Numbered from the stretch's first letter, positions 1 to 7,781 are shown. The stretch: 32,956 nucleotides of DNA from an uncultured Anaerolineae bacterium (GCA_903822545.1 CAIJPN010000011.1:1-32956); one strand, 5' to 3'. Made by a program: numbers and translations. Notes: a model not told the origin generated them from the letters alone.

Positions 1-2
1 GG

Positions 3-245
3 CACATCCTGCCCACCCCCAAACCGGGCTGGACGGATGCCGATGTGGTTGGCACGCTCAAAGCGGCGCTCAACATCCCGGTTGGGTTTGATACAGACGT
101 GAACGGCGCCGCCTTGGCCGAATCACGCTGGGGCGCGGGCCGGGGTTGCAACCCGGTGTTATACCTGACCATTGGGACGGGGATCGGCGGCGGGGCAGTG
201 GTTAACGGCAAACTGCTCCACGGCCTGATCCACCCCGAAATGGGT
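3..245 (+). pseudogene. ROK-family sugar kinase, internal fragment
   Basis: The open frame entering from the left edge encodes about 81 residues of a ROK (repressor/ORF/kinase) glucokinase- or fructokinase-like protein. Visible family motifs are the phosphate-binding/active-site stretch [11 protein letters not shown], the glycine-rich [11 protein letters not shown], and HPEMG, which begins the conserved metal-binding segment of ROK kinases. The 5' part lies outside the window. Immediately after HPEMG the family match stops, and the same DNA becomes the 3' end of the ABC exporter gene on the opposite strand. The expected H-x(n)-C-x-C zinc segment and C-terminal half are absent. The frame stays open far beyond this point only as the antisense of the ABC gene. 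The gene is therefore truncated, by a real rearrangement or by misassembly. Confidence 0.75.
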
Positions 246-2030
246 CTCTTCCTGGTGCCAGATGTAACGCATTTCCTGGCTGGTTTGCAGCAGCTCGTCC
301 AGCGTGCCTTCGGCCTCGACGCGGCCATCTTTCAGCACCAGGATGTGATCGGCGCGCATCAGCACCGGGCGGCGATGGGAAACCACCAGGCAGGTGCGCC
401 CGTTTCCAGCAAACAGGCGCTCCCAGAGCTTGATTTCCGTTTCAACATCCAGCGCGCTGGAAAGGTCGTCAAAGACCAGCAGCTCGGGCTGGCGCACGAA
501 CATGCGCGCCGCGGCGGCGCGCTGCCCCTGCCCGCCAGAGAGTTTGACGCCGCGCGTGCCCACCAGCGTATCCAGGTGCGCTTCCAACGCTTCCAGATCG
601 CGCTCCATCACCGCCAGGCGGGTGGCAGACAGGATTTCATCGTCGCTTTTGGGCAGGCCAAGCAGGATGTTGTTGCGCAGGCTGTTGCTGAACAGGCGCG
701 GGATTTGGGATGTGTAGGCGCTGCGCGGGGGGATGAAGAAATCTCCCGGAGCCTGAACCTTGATCCCGTTCCAGAAAATCTCACCCGTATCTGCGGGCAA
801 CAACCCCAGCAGGGTGCGCAGCAAGGTGGTTTTCCCAGACCCGATCCGCCCGGTGATGACTGTCAGCGAGCCGCGCTCGAGGTGCAGGTTCACGCCCTCG
901 ATGCCGTGCTCACTGTTCGGGAAGTGATAGCCCAAATTAACGGTATCCAGCTGCTCCAGCCGGTCGGTTTTGCTCCAGGCGGGATAATGCACCTCGGGCA
1001 GGGGGCCATCCAAATTCACCGGGCTGTGCTCCACCAACGCTTCCAGCGGAGCGCCATCCATCAGCCGGTACATGCGCCGGACGGAGACATCCAACTGCTT
1101 GTAGCGCGCCGAAACCATCCCGGCGAAGGTGGTCAGGTCGCCCATGCTTTGCAGCAGGTAGACGAACAGCGAAAAATCACCGATGGTGAAGTTGCCGGTG
1201 CGCATGGACTGCCCGACCAGCACCAGGATGATGCCCGTGCTGAGCGTGGACGTGTTGCGGTAGAGCGAATCCAGCACTTCGTTGAACAGGCGCTCTTTGA
1301 GCGTCAGGCGGCGGCGCTCGTCGTTGAGTTTGTGGAACCGCTCAATCACGTGTTTTTCGGCGCTGGCGACCTTGACGGCCTGGACTGCGCCGAAGAATTC
1401 ACCGATGAAGCCGGTCACTTTGCCGGTGGCCTGGCGGCTGGCGCTGCGATATTGCTCGATGCGCTGCATGGCAATGTTGGCGACCACGCCCACCACCAGC
1501 AGCGGCAGCAGCGCCATCAGGGTGATCGGCAGGCTGATGCGGATCATCAGGATAATCGAGACCAATATGATGGCGATGCCCACCAGGATGTCGTTGATCC
1601 AGATAACAAAAAGCGGGATTTCGCTGACATCGTTGCGGAAGCGGCTGACCGCTTCGCCGGGGGAATCGGGCAGGGGCGCGGCCCCGGGTCGGCGCAGGAT
1701 GTGTCGCAGCAGGTTTTTGCGCAGCAGGGTGTTCATTTCGGCAAAAATGGGCACATCGGCGTAATAGAAGCCATAGCTGGCTACCACACGTCCCAGCCAG
1801 AGCGAGACCAGGAGCGCGAAGATGCCCCAGATGCCAAAGGTCATTTGGGCGGAGCCAGTGAGCATATCAAAAAAGGTTTTGATGATGAGCGCCGGGCCAA
1901 GCTGCCAACAAAAGCGGATCAAGGCCACGGAGAGCAGGTCGATGAACCAGTACCAGGGCCGAAAGCGCAGCATATCCCAGATGACGCGCCAGGCGGGGAG
2001 GGCGGGGGTTTGGAGGGTGGAGGTTGTCAT
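159..2030 (-). CDS. ABC exporter half-transporter, degenerate-site subunit
   Basis: 623 aa fused membrane-plus-ATPase ABC exporter half. The N-terminal ~330 residues hold the hydrophobic transmembrane domain. The nucleotide-binding domain follows, with Walker [12 protein letters not shown] near residue 398, Q-loop TSQIPRLF, a canonical LSGGQGQ signature near 498, Walker B LLVFDD near 518 and an H-loop SHRR. The catalytic Glu after Walker B is Asp (FDDLSSALD), as in the degenerate site of heterodimeric exporters. The start overlaps the partner gene's stop by 4 bp (ATGA), so the two are probably translationally coupled and form a heterodimer. The last ~27 residues (after HQEETHF) are read from DNA antisense to the ROK fragment, so the native C-terminus appears to be replaced. 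Substrate unknown; a multidrug or lipid-like substrate is the usual guess. Confidence 0.9.
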   Translation of the reverse strand: MTTSTLQTPALPAWRVIWDMLRFRPWYWFIDLLSVALIRFCWQLGPALIIKTFFDMLTGSAQMTFGIWGIFALLVSLWLGRVVASYGFYYADVPIFAEMNTLLRKNLLRHILRRPGAAPLPDSPGEAVSRFRNDVSEIPLFVIWINDILVGIAIILVSIILMIRISLPITLMALLPLLVVGVVANIAMQRIEQYRSASRQATGKVTGFIGEFFGAVQAVKVASAEKHVIERFHKLNDERRRLTLKERLFNEVLDSLYRNTSTLSTGIILVLVGQSMRTGNFTIGDFSLFVYLLQSMGDLTTFAGMVSARYKQLDVSVRRMYRLMDGAPLEALVEHSPVNLDGPLPEVHYPAWSKTDRLEQLDTVNLGYHFPNSEHGIEGVNLHLERGSLTVITGRIGSGKTTLLRTLLGLLPADTGEIFWNGIKVQAPGDFFIPPRSAYTSQIPRLFSNSLRNNILLGLPKSDDEILSATRLAVMERDLEALEAHLDTLVGTRGVKLSGGQGQRAAAARMFVRQPELLVFDDLSSALDVETEIKLWERLFAGNGRTCLVVSHRRPVLMRADHILVLKDGRVEAEGTLDELLQTSQEMRYIWHQEETHFGVDQAVEQFAVNHCPAADPRPNGQV

Positions 2031-3772
2031 GCGAGCACTTCTTCCAGGCCAGTTTGTAAAAGCTGGTAAAAACGGGAGGTTGGGTCGGCGGCCAGCTGGC
2101 GGCGGTCGCCGTATTCCTGCATCCGGCCAGATTCGAGAATCATGATCTCGTCTGCGCGGTGGACGGTGCCCAGGCGGTGCGCGATGATGATGGCGGTGCG
2201 GTTGCGCAGCAGTTTGTCGATGGCGCGTTCCAGGCGCTGCTCGGTGGCCGGGTCGAGGCGCGAGGAAGCTTCGTCTAGGATGACCAGGCCGGGGTCACGC
2301 AGGAAGACGCGCGCAAAAGCCAGCAGCTGCCCCTCGCCTGCCGAAAGGCTGCGGCCACCCGAATCCAGCTCGGTATCCAGCCCGTTGGGCAGGGTGTTGA
2401 GCCAGTCGAGCAGTTCCAGCTCGCGCAGGGTGTGCAGGATGCGCTCATCGGGGATGGAACGGTCAAAAAAGGTCAGGTTATCGCGCACGCTGGCGCGGAA
2501 CAACTGCACATCCTGGGTGACGATGGCGACTTTGTTGCGCAGGACGGCCAGTTGCAGGCTGCGCAAATCGGCATTGTGCAGCAGCACCTTGCCAGAAAGC
2601 GGGTCGTGCAGCCGAAAAACCAGCCGCGCCAGGGTGGTTTTGCCGCTGCCGGTGCGTCCCAGTAGCCCCAGCACCGCGCCGGGCTTGAGTTGGAAGGAAA
2701 GGTCGCTCAAGACCGGGTCGCTGCCGTTGTAGGAAAAAGATACCTGCTCGAAGCTCAACCCGGGCGGGTTGGCTGGCAGTGCCGCGATATTCCCTTCCTG
2801 CATGGATGATTGGACTTTGCGGAACTCTGTCAGCCGTTCGACGCAGGCCCCAATGGCCTGGAAGCTCTGGATTTCGTGGGTCATGGCCCAGAGCGGCTCT
2901 TCCAGCAGGTTGATGTAGTGGATGAACAGGTACACCGTCCCGATGGTGATGACCCCGGCGGTGAACAGCCAGTAGCCGCTGCCGACTGCCAGCAGGGTGC
3001 CGGTGGTCATGGACAGGCCCATCGCGTTTTCGATAATCCAACGCTTGAAGTGTGAGCGGCGGTCGTGGGTGAAGATGTCCTTTTGGATGCGGAACAGCTC
3101 GCGGATCGAAAAATCGACTGCGCCGCTGGAGCGGATGTCTTCGGTGCCGGTCAACTGCTCTTCGATGAAGCCGAACAAATCCGCTTCGGCCTGGCGGCGG
3201 GCTTTTTGGTGCGGGATGGCGATATCTTTGAAACGGTTCAAGACCAGGATGGCGCCCAGCGCAAACACGCTGAAGCCCAGCCCTACCCGCCAGTCTTCGC
3301 GGAAAAGCGCGGCCAGGATGCCCACCAGCAGCAGGCTGTTGCCGATCAGCACGATCAGGAATTGCGAAAAGAAGGTCGCCATCTCGGTCACATCGCCGTC
3401 AATGCGTTCGATCAACTCCCCGGGGGTGTGGTCGTTGTGGAAGCGCATATCCAGGTGCAGGGCGTGTTCGGCCAGTTCGGCGCGCAGGGCGTTGGTGGCC
3501 GTCCAAGCGACGTTTTCGCCCAGGTAGGTGACACTGACCGAAACGACCTGTTGCAGGATGGCGATGCCGATGAAGGCCAGGGCGGTCATGGTCAGGGCAG
3601 AAAGGGCATCCCCGGCCAGGGCTGAGTCGATAAAGCGGCGCATCACCTGCGGGTTGATGATCCGCAGCCCAATGCTGGTCAGCAGGAGCGTCACCAGCAG
3701 GCTGAAACGGCCCTTTTGCGGGCGAATGTGTTGGGAAAGCAAATCCCAGTAGGCTTTGAAGGGAAGATTCAT
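2027..3772 (-). CDS. ABC exporter half-transporter, catalytic subunit
   Basis: 581 aa ABC exporter half with a transmembrane domain (~residues 20-310) and an ATPase domain. Walker A is [10 protein letters not shown] near residue 370, the Q-loop region reads VTQDVQLF, Walker B is LVILDEAS with the catalytic Glu, and the H-loop is IAHR. Its signature is LSAGEGQ rather than LSGGQ. The partner's Asp-type Walker B would face this non-canonical signature, while this protein's Glu faces the partner's perfect LSGGQ. That is the one-good, one-degenerate site arrangement of heterodimeric exporters such as BmrCD or TM287/288. I chose the ATG at 3772 ([10 protein letters not shown]), with GGA 10 nt upstream. 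An in-frame upstream extension exists, but it runs through a terminator hairpin and is not protein-like. Confidence 0.88.
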   Translation of the reverse strand: MNLPFKAYWDLLSQHIRPQKGRFSLLVTLLLTSIGLRIINPQVMRRFIDSALAGDALSALTMTALAFIGIAILQQVVSVSVTYLGENVAWTATNALRAELAEHALHLDMRFHNDHTPGELIERIDGDVTEMATFFSQFLIVLIGNSLLLVGILAALFREDWRVGLGFSVFALGAILVLNRFKDIAIPHQKARRQAEADLFGFIEEQLTGTEDIRSSGAVDFSIRELFRIQKDIFTHDRRSHFKRWIIENAMGLSMTTGTLLAVGSGYWLFTAGVITIGTVYLFIHYINLLEEPLWAMTHEIQSFQAIGACVERLTEFRKVQSSMQEGNIAALPANPPGLSFEQVSFSYNGSDPVLSDLSFQLKPGAVLGLLGRTGSGKTTLARLVFRLHDPLSGKVLLHNADLRSLQLAVLRNKVAIVTQDVQLFRASVRDNLTFFDRSIPDERILHTLRELELLDWLNTLPNGLDTELDSGGRSLSAGEGQLLAFARVFLRDPGLVILDEASSRLDPATEQRLERAIDKLLRNRTAIIIAHRLGTVHRADEIMILESGRMQEYGDRRQLAADPTSRFYQLLQTGLEEVLA

Positions 3773-3792
3773 GATTTTTTCCAGGAACAGGC

Positions 3793-3826
3793 AATAAAAA
3801 AGCCACGCTGCGGAGTGCAGCGTGGC
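3793..3826 (-). terminator. Intrinsic terminator in the ABC operon leader (attenuator)
   Basis: On the minus strand a perfect 10-bp stem GCCACGCTGC / GCAGCGTGGC with a 5-nt loop (3802-3811 and 3817-3826) is followed directly by six U residues (3801-3796). It lies between the promoter and the ATG at 3772, so it must be read through for the exporter genes to be expressed. A smaller hairpin (CCGTG, TTTT loop, CACGG at 3826-3839) abuts it upstream. The loop and base GCACTCC (3812-3818) are complementary to GGAGTGC inside the leader ORF (3866-3872), a possible but short anti-terminator pairing. Confidence 0.8.
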
Positions 3827-3849
3827 CGTGAAAACACGGAAAGTACCGT

Positions 3850-3921
3850 TTAGCGGTTTACGGGCGCACTCCAGGAAGGACAAATCTGGCGGGGAAACTT
3901 GTTGCAACGCGAGTGGATCAT
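3850..3921 (-). CDS. Putative leader peptide ORF of the ABC exporter operon
   Basis: A 23-codon ORF starts MIHSRCNKFPRQIC and ends APVNR-stop. It has a strong ribosome-binding site (AAAGGAG, 8 nt before the ATG). It lies ~35 nt after the predicted transcription start and ends 24 nt before the terminator stem. The arrangement (promoter, short translated ORF, intrinsic terminator, exporter pair) resembles BmrB upstream of BmrCD in Bacillus subtilis, where ribosome stalling on the leader peptide prevents termination. The peptide sequence itself shows no similarity that I recognise, so the role is inferred from position only. Confidence 0.5.
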   Translation of the reverse strand: MIHSRCNKFPRQICPSWSAPVNR

Positions 3922-3960
3922 GGAATGCGCTCCTTTCTTTTGGGATGGTGGTACAAAGCA

Positions 3961-3989
3961 AGTTTACATCAGCGGGGGGATAGCGTCAA
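3961..3989 (-). promoter_or_regulatory. Sigma-70-like promoter of the ABC exporter operon
   Basis: Minus-strand TTGACG (3989-3984), a 17-nt spacer and TAAACT (3966-3961). It is correctly spaced and immediately upstream of the leader ORF and attenuator; transcription would start near 3954. Confidence 0.6.
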
Positions 3990-4097
3990 GTTGTTGAATT
4001 GCTGTATCCCTGCACAATTTGGGCAACACATAAAACAATCGCCAGGGGTACTCCGCCGGTGCGGTGTCGCACCGGCAGCGATACCAAAAAGTTCCAT
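3969..4097 (-). CDS. Small Cys-containing peptide, unknown function
   Basis: A 42-residue ORF with an excellent ribosome-binding site (AAGGAGG, 8 nt before the ATG). It begins MELFGIAAGATPHRRS, has a central GDCFMCCPNCAG segment (Cys 21, 24, 25, 28) and ends LTLSPR. The paired Cys-x2-Cys could bind metal or form thioethers/disulfides. A perfect 9-bp hairpin (GCCGGTGCG arms, ACAC loop) lies inside the frame. A TTGAAC / TATATT pair with a long 19-nt spacer (4205-4175) is a weak candidate promoter. The ABC operon promoter overlaps its 3' end. I recognise no family. It could be a genuine small protein, a peptide precursor exported by the adjacent ABC pair, or chance; the strong start signal is the main support. 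Confidence 0.45.
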   Translation of the reverse strand: MELFGIAAGATPHRRSTPGDCFMCCPNCAGIQQFNNLTLSPR

Positions 4098-4221
4098 GCT
4101 TTCTCCTCCTTAAGCTCTGGCAGTGATTCTTCCCATCATGGAAAGAAAAGGATTGGGCAATCATCAATCACAACAATATACGCGGTTTTGGTCAAATCTG
4201 TTCAAGCAGGATGGAGATTTC

Positions 4222-4563
4222 TCAGCCTCCTGCGATCTTTACCCGGTACCCGAGCTTTTTCAGCGCCTCGGCAATTTTCTCGCGCTGGTCGCCCTGGATC
4301 TCGATCAGGCCATCCTTGACAGTTCCCCCACTGCCGCAAGCCTGCTTGAGAATCTTCGCCAGGGCAGCCAGGTCTGCTTCAGAGAGCGCCAGCCCCTTGA
4401 GCAGGGTCACACCCTTGCCTCCGCGTCCTTTGGTTTCGCGGTGCAGGGAAACTATCTGCTCCCTGGGTGGCAGGGATTGGGTCACAACCGCCGCTTTGGC
4501 AGGCTGTTTGCGCAAGTCGCCATCCTCAGAAGACCAGACCGTGCGGGCTTTTTCGGGGCTCAT
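4222..4563 (-). CDS. yciH: SUI1/YciH-family translation initiation factor (eIF1-like)
   Basis: 113 aa, close to the usual ~108 aa for bacterial YciH. The N-terminus (TVWSSEDGDLR) matches the family's short leader. The body carries the SUI1 fold signatures: ETKGRGGKGVTLLKGL, then LKQACGSGGTVKDG with the conserved CGSGGTVK turn, then EIQGDQREKIAEALKKLGYRVK. The protein is thought to monitor initiation fidelity on the 30S subunit, as eIF1 does in eukaryotes. The start at 4563 has GGAA 7 nt upstream. It overlaps the stop of a 21-codon upstream ORF by an ATGA junction, so translation is probably coupled. A longer in-frame start exists upstream but lacks a usable ribosome-binding site and reads as non-family sequence. 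Confidence 0.88.
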   Translation of the reverse strand: MSPEKARTVWSSEDGDLRKQPAKAAVVTQSLPPREQIVSLHRETKGRGGKGVTLLKGLALSEADLAALAKILKQACGSGGTVKDGLIEIQGDQREKIAEALKKLGYRVKIAGG

Positions 4564-4625
4564 AACTGTTCCTGCCATTCCTGCGCCACCTTGCGCATGC
4601 TTCCTTGCTCGCTGCTTTTGGTCAT
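4560..4625 (-). CDS. 21-residue ORF translationally coupled to yciH
   Basis: The ORF begins MTKSSEQGSMRKVAQ and ends QEWQEQL-stop, with AGGAG 8 nt before the ATG. Its TGA overlaps the yciH ATG (ATGA). The sequence is charged and could form a short amphipathic helix. It may be a real micro-protein or a regulatory upstream ORF that sets yciH translation. No family recognised. Confidence 0.45.
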   Translation of the reverse strand: MTKSSEQGSMRKVAQEWQEQL

Positions 4626-4644
4626 AACCACACTCCTGGTAAAG

Positions 4645-4670
4645 TGGTGGGTGGGCTTGTGCACCCACCA
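4645..4670 (-). repeat. Perfect 9-bp inverted repeat upstream of yciH
   Basis: TGGTGGGTG and CACCCACCA arms with an 8-nt loop, 20 nt before the small coupled ORF. It could form a hairpin in the 5' leader; there is no U tract, so it is not an intrinsic terminator. Confidence 0.5.
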
Positions 4671-4735
4671 GCCTGAAAGTATGGCTATTTTAGCCCAAAA
4701 ACAGCCTGGGGCTCGCATTGGTTTGCCCTGGCAGC

Positions 4736-4773
4736 TCAAAAAACAGTTCCCCAGATGGATCTCTGGGGAACTG
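4736..4773 (-). terminator. Intrinsic terminator after the octahaem cytochrome gene
   Basis: Perfect 12-bp stem (CAGTTCCCCAGA arms, 4744-4755 and 4762-4773) with a 6-nt loop, followed on the minus strand by six U residues (4743-4738). It lies 48 nt past the cytochrome stop and separates that gene from yciH. Confidence 0.85.
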
Positions 4774-4820
4774 CCAACCTAAAGCCGATGAGAATAGAAA
4801 AACATCGGTATTCAATACCG

Positions 4821-6095
4821 TTATTCGCCAGGTAGGTGATACCCCTTGGCGCGCTCCATCAGCTGCTCATCTGTTAGGGCAAAGTTGCCATTGTGACAGT
4901 GACGGCAGGCAAAATCCAGGCCCACCTGTGAAAGCGCGTAAGTTTTTTCTACATCGCCTTCTTTGACGGTGTAAAACTGACCGATTTGCTCGGGGTCAAT
5001 CGCCATCAAGTGCGTGCGAATATCGCCAGTGAAGGTTTCTGCATTGCCCTGGGCATTCTTAGTGATGCGCGGCATGTGGCAGGCAACACATTCAATAGAA
5101 ATCTGGTGTTTTTGCGTCTTTGCTTGTTTGAAGTGGCAATTCTCGCATGATGTGCGGGTGGTTTGCTTGTCTGCCTCTCGTAACTGATAGACGCCCGTAT
5201 GCGGATCATGGCAAACCACGCAGTCGATGGTAACGTGTTTGCTCTGGAAGATTTCCTCATACTGTTCGTGATGTTCGATAAAGCCACCCTTGGCATCCAC
5301 AAATTCCTGTGCGCCGCGATCATGGCAGCGTCCGCATAAGGCAGAAGAGCGTTCCACTGCCAGCGCTACACCATGCGGATTGGCAACATGCAGGCTTGCA
5401 GGGCCGTGACAGGCTTCGCACTGGATGCCAGGCTCGGCCCAGGTGCCTTTGATTCCTTCCAGACCATCCTGGTGGGCATCGGGCGGCCAGGAAGAATAAC
5501 CGGTGGTGTGACAGGTGCCGCAATCGTAAACCAGGCCGGGTTTATCTTTGGTAGTTTTGCCAGAATTGTAGAGCACCCATGCGCCACCTTTGCCAACGAT
5601 TGAGTTGGCATAGTTCCACTGGTTTTTGTATTCTTTATGTTTTTCAGCATCCGGGGCTTCGCCTTTGGGGGCTGTGATGATATAACCCTTTTGATCCATG
5701 AAGCGGGCTTTCCAGCCATAACCGCCAATAACGTAAGAAATATCTGCCCAGGTATAACCTTCAGGTGGCGTTATTTCCCCATTTTTGCTGGCGAATGGAT
5801 AAACTGGCGATTTCCCATCCACAACCTTGTTCAATTTCCAGGGGTGACCAGACTTCATAAAGGTGTCATACAACCCCTGGTGGCATTGAGCACAGGCTGC
5901 CGAACCAACATATTCCGCGCCTGCCGGAGCAGCCGCAGGTTCCCCGGCGGGGCCTTGTGAGCCTGCATCACCTTTGGGGCCTTGCGGGCCAGCGGGGCCT
6001 TGTGGACCTTGTGGGCCAGCCGGCCCAGCGCAGGAAACCAGCGCCAAAGCTACCAGCGCCAGGCCAATAACAATTAACAACAGTTTTCGTGACAT
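4821..6095 (-). CDS. Octahaem c-type cytochrome lipoprotein with collagen-like stalk
   Basis: 424 aa extracytoplasmic electron carrier. Residues 1-21 form a signal peptide ending in the lipobox LVSC (Cys22 the likely lipidated residue). Residues ~24-51 have Gly at every third position (GPAGPQGPQ... type), ten collagen-like triplets forming a probable extended stalk, followed by an Ala/Pro linker. The globular part carries eight CxxCH haem-c sites: CAQCH, CGTCH, CEACH, CGRCH, CVVCH, CENCH, CVACH and CRHCH. The fold and spacing resemble cytochrome c554/multihaem nitrite-reductase-like proteins, but I cannot assign an enzyme activity. The start at 6095 has AAGGAG 7 nt upstream. It is divergent from a sensor kinase that shares its promoter region, so respiratory or redox control by that two-component system is plausible. 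Confidence 0.9.
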   Translation of the reverse strand: MSRKLLLIVIGLALVALALVSCAGPAGPQGPQGPAGPQGPKGDAGSQGPAGEPAAAPAGAEYVGSAACAQCHQGLYDTFMKSGHPWKLNKVVDGKSPVYPFASKNGEITPPEGYTWADISYVIGGYGWKARFMDQKGYIITAPKGEAPDAEKHKEYKNQWNYANSIVGKGGAWVLYNSGKTTKDKPGLVYDCGTCHTTGYSSWPPDAHQDGLEGIKGTWAEPGIQCEACHGPASLHVANPHGVALAVERSSALCGRCHDRGAQEFVDAKGGFIEHHEQYEEIFQSKHVTIDCVVCHDPHTGVYQLREADKQTTRTSCENCHFKQAKTQKHQISIECVACHMPRITKNAQGNAETFTGDIRTHLMAIDPEQIGQFYTVKEGDVEKTYALSQVGLDFACRHCHNGNFALTDEQLMERAKGYHLPGE

Positions 6096-6187
6096 ATGCA
6101 TTCTCCTTATTCTGATGAAGTATATTGGTGGGCCAAAGTACAATTAAATAAAATTGGGGTCGGCTACCTCCTTCAGGGCAAGAGATG

Positions 6188-6248
6188 CCCAATTATTATT
6201 GGGTTATGTGACCCAATGAACATTAAAGCAGAATTAACTTATTGGGTC
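6188..6248. promoter_or_regulatory. Cluster of TTGGGT half-sites in the divergent promoter
   Basis: CCCAAT (6188-6193), 4 nt, ATTGGGT (6198-6204), 6 nt, ACCCAAT (6211-6217), then a further ATTGGGTC (6241-6248). These overlapping inverted repeats lie between the cytochrome and the sensor kinase. They are candidate sites for a dimeric regulator, possibly the adjacent NarL-type response regulator. The 9-mer ATAACCCAA recurs at 32838-32846 upstream of the CODH locus. Confidence 0.5.
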
Positions 6249-6252
6249 AACT

Positions 6253-6266
6253 GTGACAAATGTCAC
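6253..6266. promoter_or_regulatory. CRP/FNR-like inverted repeat
   Basis: GTGAC-AAAT-GTCAC is a perfect 5-4-5 inverted repeat of the type bound by CRP/FNR-superfamily regulators (TTGAC-N4-GTCAA for Dnr/NnrR, TGTGA-N6-TCACA for CRP). It lies ~47 nt before the predicted start of the sensor-kinase mRNA. The core GACAAATGTC also occurs upstream of the CODH operon. Confidence 0.5.
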
Positions 6267-6293
6267 TAATTCTTCCCTGACCCAGTCCTGGTG

Positions 6294-6299
6294 TAAAAT
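6294..6299 (+). promoter_or_regulatory. -10 box of a probable leaderless promoter (sensor kinase)
   Basis: TAAAAT lies 12 nt before the ATG at 6312, so transcription would start ~5 nt before the start codon. No Shine-Dalgarno sequence is visible and the -35 position is weak, consistent with activator dependence. Confidence 0.45.
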
Positions 6300-6311
6300 A
6301 CCTTACTAGCT

Positions 6312-7781
6312 ATGTTGAGATACGAGATACTTTTTGCCATTTATTTTTTGTATGGGCTGGCTTTTTTTAGCATGGGTTTGCTTTTGCTGCTTGAAACCTG
6401 GCGGCTGGATCCCGGCGCGCCTCAGCAGGCTCTTTTGCGTCCGCTGGCTGTTTTTGGCCTGCTTCATGGCGCCCATGAATGGCTGGAAATTTTTATCATC
6501 CAGAGTACACGCCTGGCCGGGCAACTAACAGGAGCTTGGGAATGGGTACGGGTAATCATACTGGCCCTTTCCTTTGTGGCGCTCTGGTCATATAGCTTGA
6601 ATGCATATCGCTATGGACGCGGACACATTACACATCTCAACCTGTTTGGAGCTGTAACCTTGCCATTGTTTGCCCTGTTTGCTGCCTGGGACATGGGCAC
6701 GGCCTTTTGGAGCGGACGAATTCCGCTGGCGATGTTTTCAGAAGGGTTAGTGCGCTATGTTTTGGGCGTCACCGGCGCGGCGATTGCTACCCTGGGGTTG
6801 CGCACCACTGCCCTGCGAGCCCGCGCAGATGGGCGTCGCCCGCTCGATATGTACTTAACGGTGGCATCCCTGGGTTTTGGGCTGTACAGCGTTAGCCAAG
6901 TTTTTGTGCCTTCCATGGATACGATCCTGGCAAACCTGCTCAATGCCGAATTGTTCCACGCCAGCACCAACATTCCCATCCAGGCTGTGCGCACTTTTGC
7001 CGCTATTGTCATTACAGGCGGTCTTTTCTATGGAACGCGATTCCTGGAGGGGGAACGCCAAAAGGTGATGGCTGCCGCCCAAAAAGCCCGACTGGATGCC
7101 TTGGAACAACACGAAGCCATGCGTCGTGAATTGCTTCGACACATCGTTCGCGCCCAGGAGGAAGAGCGCGCCCATATTGCGCGTGAACTACACGATGAGA
7201 TGGCGCAAATCTTAACGGCTTTTTCGCTCGACCTGGGCACATTGCAGGTTATTTTGACGCGTAACCCCAAAGCCAGCCCCATCTTGAAGCGGTTGCAAGA
7301 CTTATCTCGCCAGATGTCGCAGGGCATGTACCGCATGGTGCGCGCCTTGCGCCCGGCGCACCTGGATGAGTTGGGGCTGGAGGCGGCCCTGCGCTATATG
7401 CTGGAACACGAGTTCAGGCTGCGTGGGCTGTCTGTGGAACTGGAAATTCACGGTGAGACTCACCGGATGCCGCCGCTGGCCGAAACGGTGCTGTTCAGGG
7501 TGGCGCAGGAGGCCCTGACGAATGTCCAGCGCCATGCAGCGGCTACCGAAACCAGGGTTTGCCTGTGCTACGAAGCGGATGCTGTTTTGCTGCGTGTCAG
7601 CGATAACGGCCGGGGGTTTGATCCCACCCAAAACTTCACCGCCCCGCAGGGCTGGGGATTGGCCGGGATGCAGGAACGCGCTGAATCAATGGGAGGCAGG
7701 CTGCGGGTTGAGTCTGCCCCCGGAAAAGGCGCGAGTGTGGAAATTTTGATTCCGTGTGGGAATTCCCAAGGAGGTGAGTAA
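6312..7781 (+). CDS. Membrane sensor histidine kinase, NarL/HisKA_3 type
   Basis: 489 aa. The first ~240 residues form a hydrophobic sensor region with about seven predicted membrane segments and no large extracytoplasmic domain, so the signal is probably membrane-borne or small. A coiled-coil linker follows (~245-280). The HisKA_3 dimerisation/phosphoacceptor motif EEERAHIARELHDE has the phosphorylated His at about residue 294. The HATPase domain contains FRVAQEALTNVQRHA (N box), DNGRGFDP (G1) and GWGLAGMQERAESMGG (G2). It is followed without a gap by its response regulator and is divergent from the octahaem cytochrome, a likely target. The ligand cannot be read from sequence. Confidence 0.92.
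   Translation: MLRYEILFAIYFLYGLAFFSMGLLLLLETWRLDPGAPQQALLRPLAVFGLLHGAHEWLEIFIIQSTRLAGQLTGAWEWVRVIILALSFVALWSYSLNAYRYGRGHITHLNLFGAVTLPLFALFAAWDMGTAFWSGRIPLAMFSEGLVRYVLGVTGAAIATLGLRTTALRARADGRRPLDMYLTVASLGFGLYSVSQVFVPSMDTILANLLNAELFHASTNIPIQAVRTFAAIVITGGLFYGTRFLEGERQKVMAAAQKARLDALEQHEAMRRELLRHIVRAQEEERAHIARELHDEMAQILTAFSLDLGTLQVILTRNPKASPILKRLQDLSRQMSQGMYRMVRALRPAHLDELGLEAALRYMLEHEFRLRGLSVELEIHGETHRMPPLAETVLFRVAQEALTNVQRHAAATETRVCLCYEADAVLLRVSDNGRGFDPTQNFTAPQGWGLAGMQERAESMGGRLRVESAPGKGASVEILIPCGNSQGGE

Noticed and set aside
246-2069. Long plus-strand open frame continuing from the ROK fragment
   Set aside because: It is the exact antisense of the ABC exporter gene, has no family motif after residue ~81 of the ROK match, and is His/Gln/Asp-rich in the manner of antisense shadows in GC-rich DNA.
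3901-3960. Possible T-box element (GGTGGTAC near 3946)
   Set aside because: The T-box-like string is on the plus strand whereas the operon is read on the minus strand; no specifier stem is evident.
3773-3961. In-frame N-terminal extension of the catalytic ABC subunit
   Set aside because: It would translate the terminator hairpin and lacks membrane or family sequence; the ATG at 3772 begins the normal exporter N-terminus.
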